A DNA stretch of 64,000 nt from Chitinophagaceae bacterium (GCA_014879565.1 JACSRW010000029.1:1-64000), one strand, 5' to 3'; counted from the stretch's first letter, positions 1-8,938 are shown. Notes: generated from the sequence alone by a model not told the origin. Numbers and translations: made by a program.

Positions 1-1383
1 GAAGGTAACATACGTTACTGCAGTCCCTCGATCCGTAAAATTTCCGGCTATGATATTGCCGAACTGCTGGGCCGGAAGATTTTTGAGTTTGTGCATCCCG
101 ATGACCGGACCTTTTCCTTCAGTGCCTTTGAGGAGGAGGTAAGAAAGGAGTCGAAGGTCAGCTACCTGTCAATGCGCCTCCTGCATTCAAGCGGGGAATG
201 GGTCTGGTGTACGGTGAGGGGGCATAACCTGCTCGATAACCCGGTCTTTAATTCCTTTATAATTTATTTCACCAACGATTCCAAGCGGAAGGCCATTGAA
301 GATCAGTTACGCGAAAGTGAAAGCCGCTTCCGGAACCTGATACAGCATGTGAGGCAGGGGGTAATCCTGCAGGATGAGAACGGCCGGATGATAATTGCCA
401 ACCAGGCCGCGCTGGATCTGCTGGGGGTTACCAAAGAGCAGTTGCTGGGAACCGATTCCATGGATCCGCGCTGGAATGTGATTCATGAAGACGGATCAGA
501 TTTTCCGGGACATACCCATCCGGTACCCATGGCCCTGCAAACCGGCAAACCGGTGCGGGATGTGGTGATGGGGGTTTACCGGCCCCTGGCGGGTGACCGG
601 GTCTGGCTGCTGGTTAATGCCGAACCCATTACCGGCGAAGACGGGAAGGTTGGTTCGGTGGTTTGCTCCTTTACCGATATCACCGAACAGAAAAAACTGG
701 CGCAGCAACTGATCGACCAGGAAATCCAGGAACAGAAACAGATTACCCAGGCCACTATTGATGCCCAGGAAAAAGAGCGCCGCGAAATAGGCAAGGAACT
801 CCACGATAATATCAACCAGCACCTGAATACCACCCGGCTATACCTGGAAGTTGCGAGGGAAAAAGCGGAGGGGGAAATAAAGGAAATGATACAACTGGCG
901 CATAAAAACCTGTCGGGTATTGTACATGAAATCCGGCAGCTGTCTCAGTCACTGGTGCCTCCCACCCTGGGCGATCTGGGCCTGGTGGAATCCATCCAGG
1001 ACCTTTGTGACGGGTTGCGGCGCTCACATAAGTTTGTGATAGATTTTCAGTACCGTCATTTCCAGGAAGACCATATTCCCGGTAATCTCCGGCTCAGCCT
1101 GTTCCGGATTATCCAGGAAAAGATCAGTAATATTATCCGACACTCGGAAGCCTCAAAAATTGCAATCCGTTTACAGTCGGATGCCGAACATATCTTCCTG
1201 ACGATCATAGACAACGGCATCGGCTTTGACCCGTCTGTCACCAAAGAAGGACTGGGACTCGGGAATATCCGTACCCGGACTGAGCTGTTTAATGGTAAAA
1301 TGCATATTAAAACCGCCCCGGGCGAGGGCTGTGAACTTTCTGTTACGATTCCTTTTCATCAGGAACCGGTAGGGGAATCCTAA
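1..1383 (+). CDS. PAS-domain sensor histidine kinase, 5' end cut off by window
   Basis: The frame is open from the first base, so the true start lies upstream; 460 residues are visible. Residues of about 1-105 are the end of one PAS domain and about 107-225 a second PAS domain. A charged helix follows, then a HisKA_3-type dimerisation helix with the phospho-acceptor in KELHDNINQHL (His near visible residue 268). A HATPase_c domain follows with NIIRHS, DNGIGF and GLGLGNIRTR. This is the NarX/DegS layout of a kinase that would sense through PAS and phosphorylate a LuxR-type regulator. No membrane segment is visible in this part. No partner regulator lies downstream, so it may sit upstream or elsewhere. 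Confidence 0.9.
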   Translation, partial: EGNIRYCSPSIRKISGYDIAELLGRKIFEFVHPDDRTFSFSAFEEEVRKESKVSYLSMRLLHSSGEWVWCTVRGHNLLDNPVFNSFIIYFTNDSKRKAIEDQLRESESRFRNLIQHVRQGVILQDENGRMIIANQAALDLLGVTKEQLLGTDSMDPRWNVIHEDGSDFPGHTHPVPMALQTGKPVRDVVMGVYRPLAGDRVWLLVNAEPITGEDGKVGSVVCSFTDITEQKKLAQQLIDQEIQEQKQITQATIDAQEKERREIGKELHDNINQHLNTTRLYLEVAREKAEGEIKEMIQLAHKNLSGIVHEIRQLSQSLVPPTLGDLGLVESIQDLCDGLRRSHKFVIDFQYRHFQEDHIPGNLRLSLFRIIQEKISNIIRHSEASKIAIRLQSDAEHIFLTIIDNGIGFDPSVTKEGLGLGNIRTRTELFNGKMHIKTAPGEGCELSVTIPFHQEPVGES

Positions 1384-1404
1384 AGAAGGTTCGGGGGAAT
1401 CGCC

Positions 1405-1412
1405 TACCTTTG
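1405..1412 (+). promoter_or_regulatory. Bacteroidota -7 promoter element before purF
   Basis: TACCTTTG matches TAnnTTTG exactly and ends 8 bases before the purF ATG, which implies a very short leader. No convincing -33 element is visible. Confidence 0.6.
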
Positions 1413-1420
1413 CGCCTTCC

Positions 1421-3268
1421 ATGAGCGATCCGATTAAACACGAATGCGGTCTTGCATTCATCCGGTTAAGGAAACCCTTTTCGTACTATCAGCAGAAGTA
1501 CCAGACTGTGCTGTGGGGTCTGAATAAACTCTACCTGCTGATGGAAAAACAGCATAACCGCGGACAGGACGGGGCCGGTATTGCCACCGTAAAGCTGAAC
1601 GTGGAACCGGGTTATCCCTTTATGAACCGGATCCGGAGTAATGCCCCGCAGGCGATTTCCGATATCTTCCAGCAGATCGGCAAAGAGATTGATGAACTGG
1701 AGAAATATCACCCGGATATCCGCAACCATCCAGGTCTGATGAAAGGCCATGTGGCATTTCTCGGCGAACTGCTGCTGGGTCATCTCCGCTACGGCACCCA
1801 GGGAAAGAATAAACTGGAATACTGTCATCCCTTTATCAACCGCGATACCATTCCTTCCCGCAACCTCGCGCTGGCAGGAAATTTCAATATCGTTAATTCA
1901 GATGAGCTCTTTACCCTGATCGGCAAAGAGCCCAACCCAACGGTGCGCTTCAGCGATCTGGCCGCGATGATTGAGCTGATGCATACCTTCCTCTGCCGGG
2001 AGGATGAAAAATCTCCGGGTAAGATGGATATTAAAAAAGTGCTGAAAAAAACCCTGCCCCTGCTCGACGGCGGATTTCATGTGGGTGGGGTAACCGGAAA
2101 CGGAATCGGCTTTGTATTCCGCGATGCGCATGGTATCCGTCCTTCCTATTATTATGTGAATGAGGAAGTGGTGGTGGCGGCCTCCGAACGCGCTGCCATC
2201 CGGACCACGTTCAATGTGGGAGAAAATGAAGTGCAGGAACTCTTGCCCGGTCATGCCCTGATTGTGGACGAAAACGGGGAAATTGAAGTGGCGCAGATCC
2301 TGGAGCCGAAAGAAAGAAAAGCCTGCAGTTTTGAACGGATCTATTTCTCCCGCGGCAGTGATGAGAAAATTTACCACGAAAGGAAATCACTGGGGTATAA
2401 TCTCAGTGAGCCCGTACTGAAAGCCATTGATCACGATCTGAAGAATACAATCTTCTCCTTTATTCCCAATACAGCCGAAACTGCCTTTTACGGCATGCTC
2501 AAGGGTATGGAGGATTATCTCAATAAAGTGAAGATTGAACGCATTCTCAGCTGGGGCCGGGATTATGATCCCGATAAACTGGCCGAAATGGTGAACCGCC
2601 GGATCCGGGTGGAGAAAATCGCCATCAAGGATGTGAAGATGCGCACTTTTATTACCGAGGATGTGAGCCGTAATGAAATGGTACAGCACGTATATGATAT
2701 CACATACGGCACGGTACGCCCCGGGGAAGATACGCTGGTGGTGATAGATGATTCCATCGTAAGGGGCACTACGCTGAAGGAAAGTATTATCCGGATGCTG
2801 GGCCGGCTGGGTCCGCGCCGGATTGTGGTGGTGTCTTCCTCCCCCCAGATCCGCTATCCCGACTGTTACGGCATTGATATGAGCAAGATGGGTGATTTTA
2901 TTGCCTTTAATGCCGCCGTGGAATTATTGAAAGAAAGAAAAAAAGAGTCCCTGCTGCAGGACCTGCTCAACCGTTGCCGCGATTTGCAGCGGAACAGCCA
3001 GCTGCATACAGAAAATGTGGTGAAACAATTGTACAAGCAGTTCAGTACAGAGGAAATCTCCGCCAAGATCGCCGAGCTGATCACCCCGGCCAACCTGCCC
3101 ATTCCGGTTCAGGTTATCTTCCAGAGTATTGAAGACCTGCACCGGTCATGCCCCAATAACCTGGGCGACTGGTACTTTACCGGCAATTATCCCACTCCGG
3201 GGGGTAACCAGGTGGTGAACAAGGCCTTTATGAATTATATGGAAGGCAAAAATGTACGCGGATACTGA
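1421..3268 (+). CDS. purF: Amidophosphoribosyltransferase (PurF-type), long form
   Basis: It should catalyse the first step of purine synthesis, transferring glutamine-derived ammonia to PRPP to form phosphoribosylamine. The N-terminal glutamine amidotransferase (Ntn hydrolase) domain has ECGLAFIRL with the candidate nucleophile at Cys9, and HNRGQDGAG. The C-terminal phosphoribosyltransferase domain carries the PRPP loop VVIDDSIVRGTT. At 615 residues it is longer than the usual 470-510, with inserts and a C-terminal extension. I recall a long PurF paralogue as common in Bacteroidota, so a second short PurF may exist elsewhere. The eight residues before Cys9 would need to be removed to free the nucleophile. 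It has its own promoter and is not obviously in a pur operon. Confidence 0.85.
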   Translation: MSDPIKHECGLAFIRLRKPFSYYQQKYQTVLWGLNKLYLLMEKQHNRGQDGAGIATVKLNVEPGYPFMNRIRSNAPQAISDIFQQIGKEIDELEKYHPDIRNHPGLMKGHVAFLGELLLGHLRYGTQGKNKLEYCHPFINRDTIPSRNLALAGNFNIVNSDELFTLIGKEPNPTVRFSDLAAMIELMHTFLCREDEKSPGKMDIKKVLKKTLPLLDGGFHVGGVTGNGIGFVFRDAHGIRPSYYYVNEEVVVAASERAAIRTTFNVGENEVQELLPGHALIVDENGEIEVAQILEPKERKACSFERIYFSRGSDEKIYHERKSLGYNLSEPVLKAIDHDLKNTIFSFIPNTAETAFYGMLKGMEDYLNKVKIERILSWGRDYDPDKLAEMVNRRIRVEKIAIKDVKMRTFITEDVSRNEMVQHVYDITYGTVRPGEDTLVVIDDSIVRGTTLKESIIRMLGRLGPRRIVVVSSSPQIRYPDCYGIDMSKMGDFIAFNAAVELLKERKKESLLQDLLNRCRDLQRNSQLHTENVVKQLYKQFSTEEISAKIAELITPANLPIPVQVIFQSIEDLHRSCPNNLGDWYFTGNYPTPGGNQVVNKAFMNYMEGKNVRGY

Positions 3269-3289
3269 TCACCCGTTAAATACACCAGC

Positions 3290-3787
3290 ATGAAAACATT
3301 GCTCCTGGTACGCCATGCGAAAAGTGACTGGGATGCTGGAGTCTTTTCCGATTTTGAAAGGCCCCTGAATGAGCGGGGAAAAAAAGACGCCCCGGCCATG
3401 GCGGCCAGGCTGTTTGAAAAAAAGATACCCATTGACGGTATCCTGGCCAGTTCAGCGAAAAGGGCCGCCAAAACCGCCAAAGCCTTTGCCGGAGTATACG
3501 GACTGGAGAAGGAAAAGATTTCTTTTCTGGCCGGCCTTTATTTACCGGCCGCTGCCACCTTTTACCCGGTGATTGAAAGTGCCCCTGATGACTGGGATCA
3601 TCTTGCGGTTTTTTCCCACAACAATGGCATCACTGATTTTGCGAATGAACTGACCAATGCGCGGATTGACAATATTCCCACCTGCGGCATCTTTGCCGTG
3701 AAAGTTTATACCGATTCCTGGAAAGATTTCAGGGAGGCGCGTAAAGAGTTCTGGTTTTTTGATTCCCCCAAATCGCCCCGGCACTGA
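3290..3787 (+). CDS. sixA: SixA-type phosphohistidine phosphatase
   Basis: This 165-residue protein belongs to the histidine phosphatase (phosphoglycerate-mutase-like) superfamily. The catalytic RHG-type motif appears as LLVRHAKSDW near the N-terminus, followed by DFERPLNERGKKDA. The second catalytic His lies in AVFSHNNGI near residue 108. The length fits SixA, which removes phosphate from protein histidines such as phosphorelay domains. It starts 21 bases after purF and could be co-transcribed. It converges on the EamA gene with no gap at all. Substrate is unproven; small RHG phosphatases of this type also act on small molecules. Confidence 0.82.
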   Translation: MKTLLLVRHAKSDWDAGVFSDFERPLNERGKKDAPAMAARLFEKKIPIDGILASSAKRAAKTAKAFAGVYGLEKEKISFLAGLYLPAAATFYPVIESAPDDWDHLAVFSHNNGITDFANELTNARIDNIPTCGIFAVKVYTDSWKDFREARKEFWFFDSPKSPRH

Positions 3788-4681
3788 TTATTCTTCCACC
3801 ACCGGGGGTGTTTTTCGGCTTACCAGGAAAACACCGGTAAAAATCAGGATTCCTGAAATGATTTTGGCAGCTGTAAAATCCTCATTGAGAAAAAGGGCGG
3901 CAATGATCGCCGCGAATACAGGCTGTGTGTAAATATAGGAACCGGTTACCCCGGCGCCCAGGTGTTTGATACCGTAAATATTGAAGGAATACGCCAGGAA
4001 GGTACCGCAGAATACCACGAGGAAAAGGGCGGCATAATGTGTCCAGTTAAAAAGGGGCCAGGCCGTATCCATACTCTCCTGCCAGCCAAAGGGCAGGATG
4101 AGCAGAAAGCCAAAACTGAAAACCCAGCGGATCACATGCAGGGGCGGGTATTCCTGCATCAGCGGTTTTACGATGATAAAATAAACAGTATACGACATGG
4201 CATTGATCATGATCAGCAGGTCGCCTGTAAGACCGGCCTGTCCTTGCTGTTCCCGCGAAAAGATCAGCAGCAAAGCCCCTCCGATTCCCAGGGCCAGCCC
4301 CAGGGCTTTTGCACGGGTGAGTTTTTCTTTCAGTATCCAGAAGGCCGAAACGGTGATCAGCAGGGGGGTGGTCAGCATCAGCAGAGATGCGTGAATGGTG
4401 GAGGTCAGGGTCAGTCCCTTGATAAATAACATCTGGTTAATGGCCACTCCGGTGAGACCGCAGAGAATAAACCGGGGGATATCTTTCTTTTTAATCCCGT
4501 TTTTGTTTTTGGCCAGCAGCCAGAGCGTCCAGAATAAAAGAAGGCTGCCGCCCACCCGGAATATATTCAGTCCGTAAGCGCCAAGCAGCCCCGGCGAAAT
4601 ATGTTTCACCAGGCTGAGATTGGTGGCAAAGAAAAAATTGGTGAACAGAACCGCGATATGTGCCTGTGTGCTTGTTTTCAA
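3788..4681 (-). CDS. EamA-family (DMT superfamily) transporter
   Basis: This 297-residue integral membrane protein has about ten hydrophobic helices arranged as two EamA repeats (about 8-140 and 150-290). The second repeat ends with the typical AALFLNEDFTAAKIISGIL segment. Proteins of this family export amino acids or metabolites; no substrate can be read from the sequence. The start is supported by an exact -7 element 17 bases upstream. It converges on sixA with directly abutting stop codons. Confidence 0.88.
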   Translation of the reverse strand: MKTSTQAHIAVLFTNFFFATNLSLVKHISPGLLGAYGLNIFRVGGSLLLFWTLWLLAKNKNGIKKKDIPRFILCGLTGVAINQMLFIKGLTLTSTIHASLLMLTTPLLITVSAFWILKEKLTRAKALGLALGIGGALLLIFSREQQGQAGLTGDLLIMINAMSYTVYFIIVKPLMQEYPPLHVIRWVFSFGFLLILPFGWQESMDTAWPLFNWTHYAALFLVVFCGTFLAYSFNIYGIKHLGAGVTGSYIYTQPVFAAIIAALFLNEDFTAAKIISGILIFTGVFLVSRKTPPVVEE

Positions 4682-4698
4682 AAACGGGAATTAGCCCG

Positions 4699-4706
4699 CA
4701 AAGATA
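4699..4706 (-). promoter_or_regulatory. -7 promoter element before EamA gene
   Basis: On the minus strand this reads TATCTTTG, an exact TAnnTTTG match, 17 bases before the ATG at 4681. Confidence 0.55.
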
Positions 4707-4715
4707 TACGGAATA

Positions 4716-5849
4716 TCAGTGCAGGCTGCGGAGGAAGCCGCTGACCAGGCCCGGCAGTTCTTTATTGGCTTCGGCAAGGGGAAAACTGTAAGGGAAGCTG
4801 CGGGCTTCATCAAGCGCGGTTAATAACTGAAACTGTTCCTGCGGAATAATCAGGGCATGCCGTTTTACTCCATGGTACAAACCCAGGTATTCCTGTTCCG
4901 GCTGCCCCGGGGTGGGAACGAGGATGGATTTTTTGCGCAGGGGAAAAATATCCATCAGCGTGGTGTACCCCGTACGGCTGATCACCCATTCCGCCAGCTG
5001 CATTTCTTTTTCCAGCTCAGCCGCAGGCAGCTGGTTATATATCCGGATCTGGCTGGTGGAGGGGAGGAGCGGAGCTGAAAGATCCACCCCCCTGACCAGG
5101 GTGATGAGACCGGGGCAGCGGTGAAGATCCTTCAGGATTCTTTCTTCCAGTTGTGTTCTTTGTGGCTCGGGACCGGAGAGCAGGATCAGCAGCCGGCCCG
5201 GTTCGGCTAAGGCAGTACTGCGGGAAAAACGGGTGAGGGGTCCTATATAACGGTAAGGTATAACCGGTTTTTTATCCGGGTGTGCCAGTTCACCGGCCAG
5301 TCCCCCTTCTTGCGCTGTGTCGGGTATCCAGCAGGAGCTGAAATTTTTCAGTTGACGGTAATTCTTCCGCCGGATCAAGCCATCGGCTGTTTTGCCCAGC
5401 CCGGTTTTGATAGCCAGCTGGTGGGTGATAAGCACAGAGGGAATACCGGGGTGATAAAGTCCGTAGCGGTTATCGGAAATGATGGCATCCAACTGCCATT
5501 CTTCAACGGTCTGGCGGAGCCAGCGGTTTTCTTCTTTCATTTGCCTTATAAAGGCGGGGGTTTGCAGCAGGATTTTCAGGGGCAGGAAAAAGCCTTTCCG
5601 GCTGTAGCGGATGCTGGCCGATGGGATTTCCAGGTAGGGCAATTGCGGAAATTCGGCCTGCAGTAATTTTCCCGAGAGGCCACTGCCTCCCAATACCACG
5701 TCGGCCCCCTGTGCCAGCAGTTCCCGGATCAGGGGGATACAACGGGTGGCATGACCCAGTCCCCAGTCGAGCGGGGCCAGCAGGATACGCGGTTTGCCCT
5801 GCTTTTCAGGCGGTTCCGTTTGATCTGTGTTATTTTTTACGGGAAACAT
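4716..5849 (-). CDS. MurG-like (GT-B fold) glycosyltransferase family protein
   Basis: The protein is about 377 residues from the ATG at 5849. A longer frame to 5918 would run into the divergent small lipoprotein gene, so I reject it. The core begins RILLAPLDWGLGHATRC, the N-terminal glycine-rich loop typical of MurG/UDP-sugar GT-B enzymes. It has LLILLSGPEPQR in the middle and a C-terminal donor-binding region around WVISRTGYTTLMDIFPLRKK. In Bacteroidota, relatives are annotated as glycosyltransferases of unknown acceptor. No signal peptide or membrane span, so it is probably cytosolic or peripheral. Confidence 0.75.
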   Translation of the reverse strand: MFPVKNNTDQTEPPEKQGKPRILLAPLDWGLGHATRCIPLIRELLAQGADVVLGGSGLSGKLLQAEFPQLPYLEIPSASIRYSRKGFFLPLKILLQTPAFIRQMKEENRWLRQTVEEWQLDAIISDNRYGLYHPGIPSVLITHQLAIKTGLGKTADGLIRRKNYRQLKNFSSCWIPDTAQEGGLAGELAHPDKKPVIPYRYIGPLTRFSRSTALAEPGRLLILLSGPEPQRTQLEERILKDLHRCPGLITLVRGVDLSAPLLPSTSQIRIYNQLPAAELEKEMQLAEWVISRTGYTTLMDIFPLRKKSILVPTPGQPEQEYLGLYHGVKRHALIIPQEQFQLLTALDEARSFPYSFPLAEANKELPGLVSGFLRSLH

Positions 5850-5904
5850 ACCGGCCGGGATACTAATTTGTTCGTAAAATAGTTTTAATTTAGAACACAA
5901 GTGT

Positions 5905-6045
5905 ATGAAACGCATCAACCAAATCGTCTTAGCCCTGTTATTTATCGTATTCCTGGCATCCTGTAACCGGAACTATTATTCCGGCACGGGCAAGGGAGGA
6001 AAGAATTGCGGCTGTCCCAGCACAAAGGGAATGACAGGATACTAA
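5905..6045 (+). CDS. Small cysteine-containing lipoprotein, 46 residues
   Basis: This short gene encodes a signal peptide ending in the lipobox-like FLASC, then a mature tail of about 25 residues rich in Gly, Lys and Tyr, with NCGCP near the end. The product would be a tiny outer- or inner-membrane lipoprotein. A near match to the promoter element (TAATTTAG, 5886-5893) lies 11 bases upstream. It is followed 17 bases later by the 80-residue gene, probably in the same transcript. The function is unknown. The NxxCGC tail could bind metal or form a disulfide; that is only inference. Confidence 0.65.
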   Translation: MKRINQIVLALLFIVFLASCNRNYYSGTGKGGKNCGCPSTKGMTGY

Positions 6046-6062
6046 GCCACCTCTGACATTGA

Positions 6063-6305
6063 ATGAACCAATTTGATCGCAGAATTTTACTGTTTTCAAG
6101 GGATACGTCTATGAGCCCGGCGGCTATAGACAAGGAGGTTCATTGTCTGCATCATATCCTCTCTGCCATTGATACCCCGGCCGTTTTTTGCCGGGTGACC
6201 GAACTGGTTGACCGTAACCGGATCCGCCGCAAAGAACGGCTGATCTTAAAAGAAGCTTCCCATTACCGGCTTCGTCCCTTCCGTTTCCTGCTTAATTTAA
6301 ACTGA
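6063..6305 (+). CDS. Hypothetical small basic protein, 80 residues
   Basis: I do not recognise this family. The product is rich in Arg, Leu and Ile, has two Cys (CLHH and FCRV) and no signal peptide, so it is probably cytosolic. Codon use resembles that of the neighbouring genes (CTG, GCC, CGG, ATC), which supports real coding. It starts 17 bases after the small lipoprotein gene and converges on the aminotransferase with an 8-base gap. No function is proposed. Confidence 0.5.
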   Translation: MNQFDRRILLFSRDTSMSPAAIDKEVHCLHHILSAIDTPAVFCRVTELVDRNRIRRKERLILKEASHYRLRPFRFLLNLN

Positions 6306-6313
6306 TTTTCTCT

Positions 6314-7570
6314 TTAATTGAGTTCTTCCAGGGCTTTTCTGAGTTTGTCCAGCATTTCCCCGATCTCTTCTTTTTTGCAGGTACCCACGCTGAGGCGGTA
6401 CCAGGGCGAATCGGGAGAAGCCCCAAAGGCGTAAAAAGGAACGACGGCCAGGCCGGCTTTGTTCAACAGGTAGGCAGTGGCTTCTGACTGGCTGGCAATC
6501 AGATTGCCCTCCGCGTCTTTTTTACCTTTTATATCTATTTTGATGGTAAGGTAGATAGCGGCCTCGGGGGCGATGGCTTCAACGGGGAAGCCGGCTTCTT
6601 TCAGCGCAGTAAACCCGGTATATATCCGGCGCAGTCTTTCCTCCACTTCGCTTTTGAAATGACTGAGGTAACGGTGGATGGCTGCCGGCTGTCCGAGGTA
6701 CCAGGCCACCGCTTTTTGTTCGGCCATGGGGGCCCAGGCCCCGATATGGGTAAGGATGGCTTTCATTTTGGCGATCACCGGTGCAGGGCCCAGTCCCCAG
6801 CCCACCCGCACACCGGTAGCGGCAAATACCTTACTGATGGCATCAATGAAAATGGTGAATTCTTTCATAGCCGGGCGCAGGCTTACCGGGTTATGGTGCC
6901 GGATATCTCCGTAGGTAAGATGCCAGTACATCTGGTCATACATCACATACAGTTTCTTTTCACCGGTACCCCTGCGCGCGTTTTCAGCCAGTACCAGGTC
7001 GCAGATGGCTTCCAGTTCTTCTTTCCGGAAGGTGGTGCCGGTGGGATTCTGCGGGGAGCAAAGGGATAAAAGCACGGCGCCATCCAGATGGGGGCGGATG
7101 GATTCGGCAGAAGGCATAAACAGGGTGTCGGGTCCCGCTTCTATCACCACGTGTTCGCCGCCCACAAAATGAGTATAGTGATTATTGTTCCAGGAGGGCA
7201 CGGCATAAATGATTTTATCGCCTTTGTCTGCAATGGCGCGGAATACGGTATAGATCAGCGGCCGGCCACCGGAAGCAACCAGGATTTCCTCGAGATTGTA
7301 GTCCAGTCCCTCTTCCTCTTTTATAAACCGGTGAATGGCTTCGCGCAGATCGGTATTGCCTTCCGCGGCGGGGTAATTGGTGAAATGACGGCGATAGGCT
7401 TCCACCACCGCGTCTTCCAGTTCTTTGGGGATCGGGAAGACAGACGGATCAAAATCACCGATGGTGAAATTATAAATCCGCTCTCCCTGCCTGATTTTTT
7501 CCCGGATCTCGCCCCCGAGTTTAACAATTTCAGAACCGATAAGCGTTTCAGATAAATGGGAGAGTTTCAT
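6314..7570 (-). CDS. PLP-dependent class I/II aminotransferase
   Basis: This 418-residue fold-type I enzyme should transfer amino groups between an amino acid and a 2-oxo acid. Visible features are SLCSPQNPTGTTF (cofactor pocket Asn), YVMYDQMYWHL (Asp and Tyr contacting PLP) and DAISKVFAATGVRVGW with the Schiff-base Lys. The C-terminal domain has WYRLSVGTCKKEEI with the carboxylate-binding Arg. It resembles aspartate/aromatic aminotransferases, but the substrate is unclear. An exact -7 element lies 17 bases upstream. The short leader contains a GGCCGC/GCGGC inverted pair. Confidence 0.88.
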   Translation of the reverse strand: MKLSHLSETLIGSEIVKLGGEIREKIRQGERIYNFTIGDFDPSVFPIPKELEDAVVEAYRRHFTNYPAAEGNTDLREAIHRFIKEEEGLDYNLEEILVASGGRPLIYTVFRAIADKGDKIIYAVPSWNNNHYTHFVGGEHVVIEAGPDTLFMPSAESIRPHLDGAVLLSLCSPQNPTGTTFRKEELEAICDLVLAENARRGTGEKKLYVMYDQMYWHLTYGDIRHHNPVSLRPAMKEFTIFIDAISKVFAATGVRVGWGLGPAPVIAKMKAILTHIGAWAPMAEQKAVAWYLGQPAAIHRYLSHFKSEVEERLRRIYTGFTALKEAGFPVEAIAPEAAIYLTIKIDIKGKKDAEGNLIASQSEATAYLLNKAGLAVVPFYAFGASPDSPWYRLSVGTCKKEEIGEMLDKLRKALEELN

Positions 7571-7587
7571 GGCCGCTATTTTGCGGC

Positions 7588-7595
7588 AAATCTAA
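7588..7595 (-). promoter_or_regulatory. -7 promoter element before aminotransferase gene
   Basis: The minus strand reads TAGATTTG (exact TAnnTTTG), 17 bases before the ATG at 7570. Confidence 0.55.
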
Positions 7596-7601
7596 CCGGA
7601 A

Positions 7602-8180
7602 TTATTGATTTCCCTTTTCCTGGTATTTTTTATCTGCTTCGCCGGCTTTTTTAAAATCCAGGATCACCCCGTTGATACAATAACGAAGACCGGTGGGCGG
7701 GGGACCGTCATCAAATACGTGGCCGAGATGGGCCTTGCAGCGGCCGCATTGCACTTCGGTGCGGTCCATGCCATGGCTGTGATCGGGGGTATAGAGGATA
7801 CTGCCCTTGCTGACAGGTTCATAAAAACTCGGCCAGCCGCAGCCGCTGTCAAACTTGGTATCGCTCTTAAAAAGCGGGTGCCCGCAGGCCGCGCAATAAT
7901 AAGTGCCGGTTTCTTTAAAATTTTCAAAACGGCTGGTCCAGGGTCTTTCCGTTCCTTTCTGACGGGCGATATAAAACACTTCGGCAGGCAGAATTTTTTT
8001 CCATTCCTCTTCGGTCAGGTTAACCTTACTGCTGTCGGTATGCGAATAAACGGGATTGTTTTTTTGGGTGCTGTCCATGGTTGTTTTTTTTGTGCCGGCC
8101 GGCTGTTGCTGGGAATAACTGCACTGCTGTAAAAGAAAACAGCCGCAGAGTAAAGCCAGCCTGCTGAAAAATATTTTCAT
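7602..8180 (-). CDS. msrB: Peptide-methionine (R)-S-oxide reductase MsrB, lipoprotein
   Basis: It reduces the R epimer of methionine sulfoxide in proteins, here probably in the periplasm. The N-terminus is a lipoprotein signal (LLQQC), followed by a Ser/Thr/Gln linker. The MsrB domain has zinc-binding CAAC and CGRC pairs, SGCGWPSF, and catalytic Cys in RYCINGVILDF. I place the start at the second ATG (8180). An exact -7 element at 8194-8201 puts the expected transcription start at or past the first ATG (8189). The product is then 192 residues. It diverges from adk. Confidence 0.93.
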   Translation of the reverse strand: MKIFFSRLALLCGCFLLQQCSYSQQQPAGTKKTTMDSTQKNNPVYSHTDSSKVNLTEEEWKKILPAEVFYIARQKGTERPWTSRFENFKETGTYYCAACGHPLFKSDTKFDSGCGWPSFYEPVSKGSILYTPDHSHGMDRTEVQCGRCKAHLGHVFDDGPPPTGLRYCINGVILDFKKAGEADKKYQEKGNQ

Positions 8181-8193
8181 TTTTTGCATAGTC

Positions 8194-8201
8194 CAAATTT
8201 A
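8194..8201 (-). promoter_or_regulatory. -7 promoter element before msrB
   Basis: The minus strand reads TAAATTTG, an exact match. Its position only 5 bases from the first ATG favours the second ATG as start. Confidence 0.5.
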
Positions 8202-8322
8202 CTGAAAGTAGCGCGGCCGGACTGTTTCCGGCTTCCTGAACTACCACTTGTTAACATTTCTGTGGCAAAAGAGTTTTCGGGAAATAATGCTTTTCCGGAC
8301 CGGGAATTCAGCGCTTTGATGG

Positions 8323-8330
8323 TATATTTG
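8323..8330 (+). promoter_or_regulatory. -7 promoter element before adk
   Basis: TATATTTG is an exact TAnnTTTG match, 27 bases before the adk ATG. Confidence 0.6.
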
Positions 8331-8357
8331 TTCTGTACCAATGTTTACTGACTGATT

Positions 8358-8936
8358 ATGTTTAATCTGATTCTCTTCGGCCCTCCCGGCAGTGGTAAGG
8401 GCACCCAATCCGATAAGCTGGTTGACAAGTATGGTTTAAAGCATCTTTCCACCGGTAATCTTCTCCGCCAGGAAATTGCGGATAAAACACCTCTTGGACT
8501 GGAAGCAAAAAGTTTTATTGATAAAGGTCAGCTGGTACCCGATGAGGTGGTGATTGGTATGGTGGATTCATTTTTTGACCTGCATAAAGACGCCAAAGGC
8601 TTTCTGTTTGATGGTTTTCCGCGTACGGCTCCCCAGGCGGTGGCGCTGGACAAACTGCTGGATCTGAAAGAAACCGGCATCAGTGCGGTACTGGCCCTGG
8701 AAGTGAGTGAAGAGGAACTGGTCAAACGCCTGCTGAACCGGGGTAAAACTTCCGGCCGCAGTGACGATACGGATGAAGCGGTGATCCGCAAACGGTTTGC
8801 CGTTTACAACAGCGAAACCTCCGCCGTGGCTGATCACTATAAAAAATCAGGCAAGTTTCAATCGGTAAAAGGTGAGGGGAGTATTGACGATATTTTCGCG
8901 TCGCTCTGTAAGGCCATTGATGCCCGTATGCACTGA
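8358..8936 (+). CDS. adk: Adenylate kinase, short form
   Basis: It catalyses ATP + AMP to 2 ADP in the cytosol. The Walker A loop FGPPGSGKGT is at residues 7-16, HLSTGNLLR forms the AMP site, FLFDGFPRTAPQA follows, and the LID region is short (NRGKTSGRSDD) without zinc cysteines. At 192 residues it is the short bacterial form typical of Bacteroidota. The ATG follows an exact promoter element. It converges on the rhomboid gene with a 2-base gap. Confidence 0.96.
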   Translation: MFNLILFGPPGSGKGTQSDKLVDKYGLKHLSTGNLLRQEIADKTPLGLEAKSFIDKGQLVPDEVVIGMVDSFFDLHKDAKGFLFDGFPRTAPQAVALDKLLDLKETGISAVLALEVSEEELVKRLLNRGKTSGRSDDTDEAVIRKRFAVYNSETSAVADHYKKSGKFQSVKGEGSIDDIFASLCKAIDARMH

Positions 8937-8938
8937 TC

